A stretch of 64,000 nt of DNA, from contig NC_092572.1 of the NCBI RefSeq assembly GCF_037975245.1, forward strand, positions 21,378,489 through 21,442,488, in the 5' to 3' direction. This stretch comes from Apostichopus japonicus (Eukaryota > Echinodermata > Holothuroidea > Aspidochirotida > Stichopodidae). The notes under the pieces are model-generated. The model searched no databases. It saw only the letters and a list, made by a program, of their open reading frames with translations, and was not told the DNA's origin. The translations under genes were made by a program, and so were the position numbers. Positions 24,411 through 37,029 of the stretch are shown here, one piece after another (position 1 is the stretch's first letter; each line of letters opens with the position of its first letter).

Positions 24411-24476
24411 TCCATCCATCCATTCATCAATCCATCCATACATCCATCCATTCATTTATCCATCCATCCAGCCATC
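24411..24476. repeat. CATC/CATT tetranucleotide repeat
   Basis: Irregular ccatccatccatt units. Confidence 0.9.
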
Positions 24477-24571
24477 TGATTTTTACGATATAACCAGTGG
24501 GCGATATATTATGTTTAAACACCATGTTCGCAAATAAGGATATAAATGTAGACTTGCTTGAATAGAATTAA

Positions 24572-24629
24572 CTAGCATTCTCTATCATGAGATTGCGTTA
24601 TCCCACTGATCGTTCCTGAAACGTTGAGC
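24572..24629 (-). CDS. Terminal tail exon usable in two reading frames
   Basis: After a phase-2 donor (exon C) it reads LLNVSGTISGITQ and then SHDREC, with stop TAG at 24572-24574. After a phase-1 donor (exon A or B directly) it reads GSTFQERSVG, with stop TAA at 24598-24600. Inclusion of exon C therefore decides the C-terminus. Acceptor catttcag at 24630-24637. Confidence 0.5.
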
Positions 24630-27600
24630 CTGAAATGAAAACAAAAATGTAGGACAAAGATGATCAAAACCGTTTTTCCGTCTATATAATTAATTGATAT
24701 ATTCTATGAATCATATACTTACAAAGCATAGCCCGATGAGTTTATTCGAACACTCGGCTCCCATTGAAATTCTGTGAGAGATTAACAGAAAAGGAATTTG
24801 ATCTTATCAAGTTCGTAAATGATCATTTTAAACAATTACCGCAAACAAATCTTGACTTATAAATTAATGTTTAATTTATCGTTTTATCAAGTATATGTTT
24901 TGTTAAGAAATATACCGGTTTGGAAAAATATATAAATATAATAATAACGGCGGCCTTCATAGTTGATCCAATCATCAGTGTAAGAATACACGGTAACCCC
25001 CCCCCCCCCACAAACACCTTCAGGTATCCAATTCGATCCATGGGATCAAAAATCAAATTTGAACCTAACTGTTTATATCCACTACATTTTAAGTTATGTC
25101 AGTGATGCTACATAACAAAGACGAGTAATGCATGATGGTTATTAACAGAAAACGCGGTAATGTTAATGAAGGAAGTACTTTGTGATTATAAAACATTCAT
25201 TACTAAAAAAAAAACATACCGGAAAACTCAGAATCGTCAGAGAAACCTGAAAGTGTACGATCGGATTTCAACGTTGAGGCATGACTGAAATGAAAATTGA
25301 ACCATGCAACAAGCTCTAGACGATTCTACATAGTAATATTAAATCCTTATACCAATTCAAAGCAAAATTAAAAAGTACTCCATATGTTTAAACACTTGAT
25401 AATGTCGTATATTAGAAGTCTTTACTACTTCAATGTGGTCAACCAAACTATGGAGCTCGACCCAAAAGGACGATCTCGATCTCGGTGTTTCGCTGAATTT
25501 TACTGATTTCAGAACATTTATTAAATAGTGTATCTGTGCTTCCTGGCGCCCTTAATCCAAGCCAACGTACACGCATTCTGAACATGTACTAAGGAGTGGT
25601 CGTTTCGTAACCTCCTTAGCAACCTCCTGGGCCATGGGCATCGAAATTTGTGGACATCTGATCTGAATCTCTCATTTAACCAATATATATCCTATTAAAT
25701 GTCCAATCAACATACTCATCAGATCAATCGATAAGGCCCATTAACTATCAGATTCTTATACATTAAATATATAGGTCATAAAGGAGTAATCCCTTGTAAA
25801 TGATGTAAGTTATATTTACCATTGGGTGTACAGCGGATCAAACATTGACGTATCTGACGTAAAATACAATATGATAGAAAAATAAACAGTTTTTTTTCAT
25901 AACACATTATTATATTATATACGATAAAAGTGAAATCAAGTGAATTCAAAGGAGAAACGAAAAGTAAACAGTCCAAAAGAACATGTTTCATTTTCTGTCA
26001 GTTTCCAAAGATATGGCTTCGCAAAATATGAACTGAACTATGGGTATATGCATATCAAAATGATCTTAATGTGAAAATCATATATTACTGATTGGTAAGG
26101 GGATGTCCAAAAATGAGCTAATAATGAAATAATCGGTGTCAGTGTCTTTTAGTCCTCGTAGACATTTTTACCTTTCTGAAATTTACAATATAGTGGGATT
26201 TTTTGAACAGTTCAACATAGTAACATTTATATACCATATTAGTACTTACCCTTGTCTTCGGGTTCAATAGGGCGTGAAGCACACGGTGTAGAGGGGCCAA
26301 AATCAGTGTTACTCAAAGTAACAACGGGATAGTTATTGCTAGTTCTCTGTCTAGACCGTCTTAGATAACTCCTAAATCGAGAAATCGAGATATTTTACAA
26401 CATGTAAAATCATTTGTCATAAATGAGACGCGGAAAATCTCAGAAAAGGTGCTTAATACCTTAAGATGACTTTATTTACTAATTGAATTTAAACAATTCG
26501 TTCTTCAGTCTCCTTCTATTTCCGTCCGTTGTTCCTATTTAAGTACTTAAGATAATCTCCTGCACATCTTTGCAGCTTTTTGAGTTTTGTCATGGGTATA
26601 GCCTATATAGCCTATATATATATATAGCCAATATCCTATAAAGCCTAAGTGAATTTCAACTATTCATGCAACATGCGTCTTAAGTTGGATATTCACGACA
26701 AAAATGTATAAAAGACATGCATACAAGAATTTTATATGTCATAGAACATAAGAAGCAACCTCACTCCATGTCGAACATCAGAAGAAATGAAAATCTAAAA
26801 ACACAACACTCGAAAATTGTCGGGATGAATTGCATTATATTACATGCCATAATGTTTTTTTGCATAAAAGTCAGATGCCGAGGGAGGAGTCAAAGAGAAT
26901 CTTCCATCCGTCGGCATCTGTATTCTTCCAGATCGCCATGAAGGAGATTCGGCCCATATGTTTCAGGTTTATTAGTTTGTATTGAATGAATTGTGAAACA
27001 TTAAGAAACAAATTCTTCCTTCAGTAATATCGTTTGGAATGGAAACATACTAAACGTTGAATGAATAACTACTGAGAATACACTTGTTTCATATATTAAT
27101 CAAGTTGCTCGATTCGAGTTGTAGAGTATTTTACTGTCCAAGCACAGACGAAATATGTCATTATGTTTTTTAAAAATTTCTATTACCTATGTGACAAAAA
27201 TTGGAAATAATGTGACGTGCCCCACCATCAGTAATCAGTAATTATAAGTTCACTTACACCCGAGCTATTCCGGTAAAGTCCAGAAGTGATTTCTTACCTG
27301 TGTAAGAAAGGCAAATGTTAACTCTCCGAGAAGAATGAAATTACTACATTGGTTAATATGAATCTGATGAGACCATTTATGTTATACAAATTTTGTTTTG
27401 GTAAAAGTGTCGACAATTTTAAAATGCAAATGAGTTGTTATAAAGGCATACCGCCGTCGGAAATGAAATTTAAAAGTTTGTATAATTAAGCAGAACGTGC
27501 GAAGAAGAATTGTTATTCGCCAGGGTTCATAGCCTCCGTAATGTTAATATATTGTAAGCTATCAAACTATTCTATGTTTTGAAAGGCTGCGCATTCCATT

Positions 27601-30600
27601 GCCTGTGATGTCATGTATGGGATACCCCGACAGAGGCTTTTGTTGTCTGTATTCTTTTGTTGTCTGCATATTTACACTTAGAAAATAAGGCAACTGACAA
27701 CAGTTGCATGTTATCTTTTTCAGTTTTTTCCTTTTAAAGTAGTTTAAATTAAGTTAAGTATTGATTCTACCTGTAACAAGTCCACACTGCATAAATGACC
27801 ATCGCAAAGAAAAAACAAACTATGATTTTGATCTTTGTCTCACTCCTTATTAGCCAAACGTTCATTGCTATGTACTTTATTCAGAGGAACTAATTTCGAA
27901 ACTATTATATTTTAGCAATGTCACAAGCTCTGGTGAAGGTACTCTTATCAAAGTACTTCTTTGTGAATTCTCTGGAGACTTCAACTATTCTTTCAATTCT
28001 CAACATGTTACTCTCAAATAAGTATGGACTGGGGGAATATGTTTGTCTGATCGGTAAATACTATTTAGCGCCCTTGGTGGCAGCTCATCGTGTATAGTCC
28101 ACAGTGACTTGAGAACGGTTATGGAATGATAAAAGACGGTTGGTTATAGGCACTGCGACGTGAGCGTCTTCGGACGGATACCGGCGCAATACCAAGTGAA
28201 CACATTATTATTAAGACGATGCTCAGTTTAAGTCAAACTAGTCACGACATCTGCCATTTTATTCGATTGTGATAGTGCGTATCCTTGTTCATTTTAACTT
28301 TGATAAGTGAAATTTGAATAAATATGTTTAATATGTAACATTATGTCTTAGTCTATTTGTTACATCGGTCAATTTAAATTTCCTTAATTTTAATCACAAA
28401 TCAGCACTGTTCTTTGTTTGAAACTAAACTTCCATGCCAGAAGACTCGGTGTCACTTATATTTGAAACTTACGGTAATAGGAAACACTCATAGAAATCCC
28501 GATAATCATAACTGTTACCGCGATGAACATTGACAGCTTCATGATAATGTTTGCGGTCTGACCATAGGCTGTGTGAAAGACGAAAGTCATAAATTATTAA
28601 TTGGTTGTACTTTCTTTTTCTACCTCCTTACTTGCTAATGGTATTAGTGATTAGTATGCGTGATATGATTAAAATACGTTATAAGAAATACATGTTAGAC
28701 TAATTAAAGAAGAGACGTATAAAATAGGGAATATTACCGCTTGATGTGGACAGAGTGACAACTGCAGACCATGCTGGGTCTCCTATTTGGTTTCCCACAA
28801 GGCATCTGTATGACCCAACATGATCCATTTCCATCTGTGTTAACGTGAACTGCCAGGTTGTGACGTAGTGTTCTTTAGACGAAACAACCGTTGGTGTGAT
28901 ACTAAGGTTCACCCATAAATCATGAATTCTTTTTTGGATTTTAATTTCTGGTACAGGATTGGAAGTACTCCTACATAAAATAGACACGTTACCACCGACA
29001 GTAAAAGACACATTCTCGCGTGTTAGCAAAGAAACTGTAGGCCCATCTACGAAAAGGAAGAAGCATCATTTAGTATGAATATTGTTATCATACGGATGAA
29101 GAAAATGAAATATGTGTCGGAATCATCAGAAACAACTCATTTCAATGGTAACATTGGATTGAATAGGGATATTGTTATGCCATAGTACAACACGCATTTG
29201 AGAAATGAGTTTATAATGTTGATATGACTATTCCGTTTCTTCATTTTAAATTTTAAATTTCAAATATATTAAAATGGACGAGACAGCACTGTAGAGAGAA
29301 TCTTTACGGCGAAGTCGATGATTACATTGAGGTAATCATTCCATACCTAATAGTTCACATTAATCCATTTCTTTATAAGTTACTAATAGATTGTTTAAAT
29401 GCTATTTGACAAGACAAACATTATGACCAGGTTTTTAGTTTTGTGTTGTTTCTGAGGGCTGGCATAAGAGTCTAAAATAATGTCCACCCATTTTATTTAC
29501 AGTGGTCAGTCTAGTATGTCTTATAGAGATTTCTACTGTCTTACGTTGCATCCAAGATAACATTAACGTAACATGTAGATAATTTTCATGTGTTATTTTT
29601 TGTAAGTATTGATATATTGTTTTCCTGGTTAATTCAAACAAGCCTTAACTTGCTAACGCTAAATAATATTCGACTACTTTATTATCACGTTTACTTCAGA
29701 TATAACCAGGTTTACTTTTGGATTAACTTCTAATATCAGGATAGTTCTAAAGAAGACTTCTAATTACGAAAGTTATATCAAACCAGAATCTTATAAATAT
29801 TCATTATGTATGTCATGAACAGCCCAAAAGTATAACAATATTTATTATGTACACGTGGTGTGCTTCTAATCTTTTAATGTTAATAGAATAACATGTAAGG
29901 TACCATGTTGGCTTTGGTAGACGAACAGTTTCACTCTGAAGCAATAAAGATAAATGAACTACTCACATGTTATATCTAGAAATATTTTACTGGAGTTAGA
30001 AGTACCAAAAGCGTCTTGTGCTTCACATGCGTACACTCCAGTAACATTTTTTGTTACGTTACTGAAATAGAAAAACCATTCTGTTTTGGAACTCGACACA
30101 GCTTCGGAAGAAGATTTGTTAGTTAAAATCTCAAGAATTCTACTATCTCCTGCCAAGTATCTTATCAGAGTAATGTTTGTTACCGAATTACTATCGGCTT
30201 CGCAAACAAGAGTGATATTGGTGTGCTCTTGAACGGGAAACGTATCATTCATCTCCGAATCATCTAGACAAAGCTTCAATTTCACGGGATCTGTTAAGAT
30301 TAACAAAATACAAAAACAAAAATTAACGTCTGCTAGGCACTTTATACACATTCATTTTACATTATCAGATTAGAGCATAGCTTAGATTTTTCTTAGGCTA
30401 ATTTTTCAAACAGTTTCAGATTCTCATCTCAACATAGGTTGCGTGTGGTCTACATATGCCTTTTCAACGGAAGGTTTTAAATGTGTAAAAGATCGCTTTT
30501 ATCCTAGATAAGCTGTATTGGTCAATAGTGGATTTAAGAGTTCCATTATTTTGAAATGAAGAAAGCAACAAAATATTTTTTTTCACACTATAGGCGGTCG

Positions 30601-33600
30601 CGGGTCGCAGCTCTTAGGTGCTGTGTGGTTCTCTCAAGCCTAGCTATTAGCTATTTTACAAGCTACCTTTATGGCCAAAGAGGCTGTGACGTATTGACTT
30701 ATTGAGGTTGTTCATCTCCTTTTTTAAGAGATAAATGTCGTATTGCACAGAAATACAATTTTCCAGTGCGCGTTGCGAAGCTCAATTTATATGCATAGCA
30801 TAAGTTTGAAAGAAGTGATGTCACATTTAGTACTACTCACAACAATGGCAGAGCCTTACATGTAGCATTATTAGTGACAAGTGAATCAATGGTTTCGGCA
30901 ATTACAACCGTAGCTTCGCTCGCCAAATGGCGATTTTTTTTTCCATCCAATTTCTCGCTCATGAATTGGCTTTCATAAGTGACACGCTTTTCAGTTGGCC
31001 TATCGTGTGGAATATCTTCATGGTCTGAACAAGTCTACCCCAATATTCAAGATATAACCTACACGTCTATATGTTGTTCGTTTTAATTACAAACTGGCTC
31101 CTGGTTCCTGCCGAATTGCTCTTAGGTCTACCAAAAAGCCCGTGAGCGATGAGCTACTTTTCCCAGAAAGTGGCTCCTGAATATCAAATCATAATTTCAT
31201 CATTGGTCATGACGGTCACAGCAATCGTAATGGGGATAAAGCAAAATAAAAACAAATTGGAATCATTCTTACATAAAACATCCAAAACGACTGAAGCAGA
31301 TAGGTTAAGAAAATTGGATATCCAACAAGTAAGATTTTTCTGATGATAGCGTCGATCACTTTGGAAGCGAACACTCTCACAATGCTCTGTCCTGTTGTCT
31401 GAGATATAAGTGGCAAATCTCTGCATATTGAGAAATGCGAAATCAGTAGTTCGACGACCATCTTGTAGCAACCACGTGACATCATTCACCGTTTCTTCTG
31501 AAGAATCAACACAACACTCTGCTGTACTCATTTCGCCTTCGATGCTCGTGCTGCTATTCAAGACTGGATATCCTGTAACGAAAAGTGATCATTTTATATT
31601 GTACCACTTTTATGATTGTTGTAATTTAATTTTCATCCTTTCTCTTTCTCTTCTACTGGTTAAAAGTGGTTAGTGTATATGTATATTATAATATAGGGAC
31701 ATGATGCAGTAAATACCGGCATATCGTCGACCTTTGCAATTTTGCATAAAGCACACAAAGGTATTGGCCATTCTTAAATATGCTTCATCTCAATGTTTAT
31801 CCTTAAGAATCACAACATGAACAACAGTCTAATCGGTGCATATTGATATAAGAATTTACAGCTGATAGCTAACCTTATAAAGATACGTAAAAAAGTTCTA
31901 AGTCACATTAAAGGGTCACAAACAGCGTGGTAAATGTCAAAACATATCTACATTAAATGTTCTTAAAGGATGACGTTGGTCTAAATTTTGTCTTGATATA
32001 TTATAGTCAAAGGAGCAGGAACACTTCAGTGATAATAATGCTTCCATGGCGATTCCGGTTTTCAAGATAGCTTTAATCTGCTTGATTTTCGGAAAGCTCC
32101 TTAAGGCTTAATGAGTACTAACATCTGCTCCTCGGTACAGGTCTGACTGTTAATGGTAGCCTATTTCTAACATTTCAATCAAAACATGTTCTTTGTATTA
32201 CATGTTAACAACAGAACACCCTTGAATACCCTTTGTCCTTGACAATTGAGTTTTGTAATACACATGAAGACTGATCTTATGGTCTTTGAGTTAGACTAAG
32301 TAGTTATAAGTATTAAATATTTGAGAAAGCAACTGAGTTTTGTTTTTACACATGATGACTGATCTTATGGTCTTTGGGTTAGACTAAGTAGTTCTAAGTA
32401 TTAAATAATTGAGAAATCAAGTCCAGGGAACATAGTCACTGAGAAGTAATCATTTTGATTTCTTATTTTCTAATAAACAAGCCTTTTTGACGAAGTTAAA
32501 ATTCCACTTAAACATATTAGTCAAGAGCAAACAAAATTCTGTATTAAACAGTTTAATAATTTACCCTGAACGTAAAGCAGCGATTTGAAACTTATTAGTA
32601 TATCATTATCACTGTATACATAGCATGAATAGTGTCCTGTGTCCGAGAAAGAAACGTTTATTATTCTAAAAGTTAAGGAAGACCGCATATCTTTCTTATT
32701 TGTCCCATTTATAAAATATCTTCCTGCTGATATAAGACTTGAGTCTTGAAGTCGTAGTAATTCTGTGCCATCTTTTTCCAGTATGGCTGTTTTAATTTGA
32801 TAGCCAACATCAAGAAGCCATTCTATCGATATACTTTTCCCTTCCAATGCCAGCCTTTGATGAGTAACTACGCTTTTCACTGTAAAAAGTAAAGAAAGAA
32901 AGTTCTTACAAAAATAACACAATGAAAGTTATATATTTTTATGCAAGTATTATCTTGAAACCAGTGCTGGAAAGTGAAACCCTCGAGACATACTAGACTG
33001 CTTGATTTATTTAGATGAATCACACATGTATAAAGTAAAATAATTTGAAAGTATATTGAACTGAAAATATTCTCTGAAACGGTTTTACGTTTGCAAGTAT
33101 GGTTGTTCAAGTTAAAGGCTACAACATATGCAACACTTAAAAAGACATTCTGGTGGTGGGCAATGTTGCTTTTATCTTTAAGAGGGAAATATTCAACTGT
33201 TCGTTGAAACAACGAATCAAAATTGTTGTCCCTGACTCCTAACTAATATGGTTGATCGGATGATATACTTTTCTGTTGATAGACTAAACCCTCTATTTAC
33301 TCCAGGAAGATTAATTACAGAAAGTGATATATGATGTCATAATGATAAATGTTCTCCGTCAAGTGAAATCTTTCGTTTCCTAATACATTCTTCTGGCTGA
33401 TTTATCCTTAAAATGTGAAACAGTTGGAATAATCCCTTAACTGTCAATGTTCTATGTATTTAGAATTCATCTTAATTTCACTTTTTGTAGAAATATTCCT
33501 TTCTTCTGTCAAAACATTATTTGAACATTTTGTTTTTCTGAACTAAAAATTCCAAGTAAAGACTAGACCAAACTTGCAAAACATAACGAGTACGATCCAT

Positions 33601-35031
33601 TGAACCAAAACAACAACATTGGCCAAGGTGAATTACTTTCGTACGTTAACTTCTTTGCCTACGCGTCAATATATGATTATTTTCAATACCTCAAGGCAGG
33701 GCCAAAGAACTCACATTACAAGGGGATGTTAAAAAGAAAACTGTTAGGCGATGGTCTTGTATTTACATATTCTGAATTATTTGCTTCACAAACACAGAAG
33801 AATGGTGCAATGTTATGATATCACAATGATAACCATGGTGTCAGTTGATACAGAGTAACCCCAACAAAGGTATTGATTAGCTGAATTTGTTTTCGACATA
33901 CCATTATAAAAGTTAGATATTTGGGACCACATGGCGTGACTTCAAACGCCTAATGTTCACTGTACAACGTTGAAGTGCACAGGTATATGCGAGACTTTTC
34001 TATTATTTTCGAAACTCTCATATATTTTTGGGACATGGTCATACTATGTTTGGACATAATTATATATGTTTGGACATGTTCATATTATTTTGGACATACT
34101 CATATTAGTTTTGACAGTTCTATTTAAATTTGGATATGCTCATATTTAATTTGGACATGCCCATTATTTTGCAAACTATGGCGTAACTTAAAACGCCAAA
34201 ATTTTCACTACAAAATTGAATATAGCAGTTACATTCGACCCTCTTGTTTTATGTTTTGATCCTTTTAATATTTTAGACATGCTCATTTCAATTTCGACAC
34301 TCTTATAGTATATTGGACATGCTACTATAGTTTTTGGACATACATATATCAGTTCGACATGCATATATAAATTTGGACATGCTCATATTATTGTGGACAT
34401 GCTTACATTGTTTTGGACATTTTCTTGGAAACATTATTTAATACTAGTCGTGTTTTCTGAAACAGCAGTTTCTCCAAAATTTTCGTTGACTTCGCTGTAA
34501 ATAGTCGATTCTATAGCTAGAAATAGCTTTCCATAACTTTCAGAAATTGTAAGTTGTCAAATTGTGGTCAAAATACTATAGTGTAGGAAACTTAATCTTT
34601 TTCTGTTTTAATGTTTTGAAATTCGGAAACGTGAAGTTTCTCCTTATCTGGTTACATTACAACATAATTGAGATATCAGTTTGAAAACCACTCAAGATAC
34701 AACCCAAACGATTATAAAACTCACCTTCGGCCTGTTCAGATAAGATAAAGAACAGTATTAGAAAAACAAACATTGTTAAAGGTAGGTTTCATCTTCCTTT
34801 TCGTAAAGACTGCTCACGTAATTTTGTTCACCGCCTTTGCCAAACATATTATTACATGGCGTTATGTGGACACAAAATGAAAGAGGGCTACTGGTAGTGG
34901 TTATTGATTATTTATGACAGGGTTTCATTTAAAGCTACAAAAGGACAGAAAATGTAAGAACACCAACGGTTGTAAAACTCACCTACGGCTTGTTCAGATA
35001 AGGTGAACAACAGCATCAGTAAAACAAACAT
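24572..35031 (-). CDS. Four-Ig transmembrane receptor with short ITIM-like tail (kinase-less paralogue)
   Basis: Predicted type I surface receptor. Exons: signal peptide 34773-34725 (alternative 35031-34983); Ig1 32879-32565; Ig2 31572-31273; Ig3 30290-29967; Ig4 29046-28738; membrane 28568-28473; juxtamembrane 27297-27258; tail A 26371-26250 (or B 25284-25220); tail C 24771-24723; terminal 24629-24572. One path gives 553 residues. Exons up to the membrane exon are joined by phase-1 introns, as is usual for Ig superfamily receptors. Ig2-4 show Cys...Trp/Leu...Y-x-C-type cores (GVYACEA, GSYRCLV); Ig1 lacks the first Cys. The helix (about 444-462, MFIAVTVMIIGISMSVSYY) is followed by RKKS. The tail has NNYPVV (exon A) and SGYALL (exons C/D), the latter fitting the ITIM pattern S/I/V/L-x-Y-x-x-L/V/I. 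No kinase exon was found downstream. Ligand unknown. An immune or adhesion role is inference. Individual Ig exons are secure; tail wiring is less so. Confidence 0.82.
24723..24771 (-). CDS. Optional tail exon C creating an ITIM-like motif
   Basis: Bounded by ctcacag and gtaagt, 49 bases, phase 1 in and phase 2 out. It encodes EFQWEPSVRINSSGYA and joins the terminal exon to give S-G-Y-A-L-L. Open only in the frame demanded by exons A and B. Confidence 0.6.
25220..25284 (-). CDS. Alternative cytoplasmic exon B
   Basis: Bounded by catttcag and gtatgt; 65 bases; open only when entered in phase 2, leaving in phase 1. It encodes a Ser-rich segment without tyrosine (HASTLKSDRTLSGFSDDSEF). Splicing exon A to exon B would give an early stop, so A and B should be used alternatively. 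Confidence 0.55.
26250..26371 (-). CDS. Alternative cytoplasmic exon A
   Basis: Bounded by tttag and gtaagt; 122 bases; phase 2 in, phase 1 out. It encodes SYLRRSRQRTSNNYPVVTLS and then NTDFGPSTPCASRPIEPEDK. It is basic next to the membrane and contains a Y-x-x-V site (NNYPVV). Confidence 0.72.
27771..27867 (-). CDS. Candidate alternative transmembrane exon
   Basis: 97 bases, phase 1 in and phase 2 out, between acatag and gtagaa. It encodes KIKIIVCFFFAMVIYAVWTC followed by Tyr-Arg, a clear hydrophobic helix. The phases let it replace the usual membrane exon plus the 40-base juxtamembrane exon and join exon A as CYRSYLRRS. The acceptor polypyrimidine tract is weak, so it may be unused. Confidence 0.4.
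32246..32420. repeat. Two direct repeats of about 88 bp in intron 2 of the minus-strand receptor
   Basis: actgatcttatggtctttg and the following ttagactaagtagtt.taagtattaaat occur at 32270 and 32358. Confidence 0.85.
34027..34430. repeat. Degenerate TTTGGACATGCTCATAT-type tandem repeat
   Basis: About 15 irregular copies of a roughly 20-22-base unit centred on ttggacat (for example 34030, 34052, 34075, 34090, 34135, 34155, 34315, 34335, 34370, 34395, 34415), in intron 1 of the minus-strand receptor gene. Confidence 0.75.
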
Positions 35032-35215
35032 GGTTAAACATATGTGTCTGTTTCCTTCTCGTTTAGACAGCGCACGTCATTTCGTTCAGCGCCTTTGCCA
35101 AACAAATGATTACATGGCGTTATGTGGAAACAAAATGAAAGAGGAATACATGTAGTGATTATTTATTATCAATTTATGGGTTTCGATTAAAAGTTACAAA
35201 AGGACAGAAAGTGTA
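34725..35215 (-). repeat. Tandem duplication of the promoter and signal-peptide exon, about 258 bp per unit
   Basis: Copy 1 (34725 to about 34980) and copy 2 (34983 to about 35215) align through the exon, atgattacatggcgttatgtgg-like upstream sequence and acaaaaggacagaaa. The exons encode MFVFLILFFILSEQAEG and MFVLLMLLFTLSEQAVG. Both are 49 bases, begin with ATG, end in a phase-1 gtgagt donor and can join Ig1. This gives two possible first exons and two candidate promoters. Confidence 0.85.
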
Positions 35216-35219
35216 AGAA

Positions 35220-35600
35220 CCCAGTCACAGTATATCGTAGTTAACGTATTACATATGTAGTAGCAGTAGATCACAATCGTGACAACAGCTGATCATTTCC
35301 TAAATAGGTCAACGAACAGTTGTGCAAAGTGGTAAAATCTTTCATTTAAAAAAAATCGTTATATTCTTAATATGAAAACCTGTGGCCGCCATGCATATGA
35401 AATAACGCGGGGTCGTAAATTACATAATGACATGTTCTATTTTGTATGGCATAAATCACACTTTTGACATATTTTTCAGAGTATTAAATTTACAACAAAC
35501 AATACAAACATAGACAATAGATTTACAAGAGTTGACAATTGAAGGAGAGATGGACATAGCAGTTTCGGATATAGAGGTTCATCCATTCTTTAAGCATTAT
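35220..35600. other. No gene recognised
   Basis: Sequence immediately upstream of the distal signal-peptide exon; could hold the promoter of the minus-strand receptor. No TATA or initiator motif that I would defend. Confidence 0.3.
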
Positions 35601-35604
35601 GTAA

Positions 35605-36075
35605 TCACTGAAACCCAAGGATTTAACTGGATTGCACCCAAATCACTGAAACCGTAGCAATTAACTGGATTACACCCAAAACAACTTAACCGTAGCATTT
35701 TAACAAGATTGCACCCAAGCACTGAAACTCTAGCAATGAACTGGATTTCCCCCAAAACACTGACACCCTAGCAATTAAGTGGACTGCACTCAAATTAATG
35801 AAATCCTAAAGCAATTAACTGGATTGCACCATAAACACTGAAACCCTAGCAATTAACTATATTGCACCCAAATTACTGAAATCATAGCAATTACCTGGAT
35901 TGCACCCAAAGCAGTGAAACCATAGCAATAAAGTGGAATCCACTCAAAACACTAAAACTCAAGCAATTAAATAGATTGCACCCAAAACACTTAAACCCCA
36001 GCAATTAACTGGATTGCACTTAAAACACTGAAACCCAATGCAATTAACTGGTTCACCCAAACCACTGAAACCCTA
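35605..36075. repeat. Satellite-like tandem repeat, about 38 bp per unit, about 12 units
   Basis: The unit is of the form gcaattaactggattgcacc + caaaacactgaaaccctа-like, with scattered substitutions. It lies between the two receptor genes. Confidence 0.9.
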
Positions 36076-36079
36076 TTTT

Positions 36080-37025
36080 CCAACTGGCCGCCAGTCATAT
36101 TTCGCAATATGTACAGCAATTTGAGGTGTTTTGAGACAAGTTTGCTGTTATTGCTGCTAAGATCTTGTGAAGGTATATTCTCTTTTAACCTTAGCTTTTC
36201 ATTGCGTAACAAATCGCTTGATTAAGGCATTTTGGAGTAACAGCGATAATTTTGTGCACCAATCTGCAGCTAAAACACAAGATAAATAATTGGCAAAATG
36301 TACGAATTCGCGTAATCGAGTAGCGGTTCAAAGTAGCAGTGAGGCACTGTAGGGCTTAGTAATAGCGCACCCTTATAGCTACTGCAGGGACATAGCCAGA
36401 AAGTTGAAAGGGGAGTGGTGGAGAAGAATATTAAAAGGGGCCCTCCTCACAAAGGGAGTGTCATTACACTTAACAGAGCGTTTTGTCCCAAAAATGCCTC
36501 ACACGTCCCAAGAATTAAACAATAATAAGAGTATCGTATTACGTAGCAGACTGACGAACTTTTGGAAAAATTGCGAAGGGTCGCATAGCTTCATGACAAG
36601 AGAGCTATAATGATATTTCCTGCTGGAGATCTAATGTAACAGAAGCCAAGCTCTCTTCGTAAGTATTTTTGAACATGTTACATTTTATTTGTTCGAGAAG
36701 ACAGTAGTCCTAGCAGCTTATTTACGACTCTGCAACGAGTTTTACTTTGTTTCTAACTTTATTTTGGTGGAAACAAGTTTAAATTTCATACTGCAACCGA
36801 ACTGAAGCCACCGAACGGATATGCAATGTATAAAGCAGAGAACGTATAAAAATGTATCACAAAATAGTATCTTACTGTTTATAATAATTACAGACTGAGT
36901 TTAAGTGATTTTATGGCACCCATCAAATGGTTAAATATCCAACACTAGCTGTTCAAAGAAAGTACAAAGTTAAAATTTATCGAATTAGACAATTATGAGT
37001 AAATGTGTAACTTATATATTGAGGA
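36080..37025. other. No gene recognised
   Basis: Short open frames on both strands have no recognisable domain or splice context. Confidence 0.35.
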
Positions 37026-37029
37026 AATG

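Noticed and set aside
30600-31040. GC-richer patch within the intron between Ig3 and Ig2 of the minus-strand receptor
   Set aside because: No terminal repeats, duplication or coding frame could be defined.
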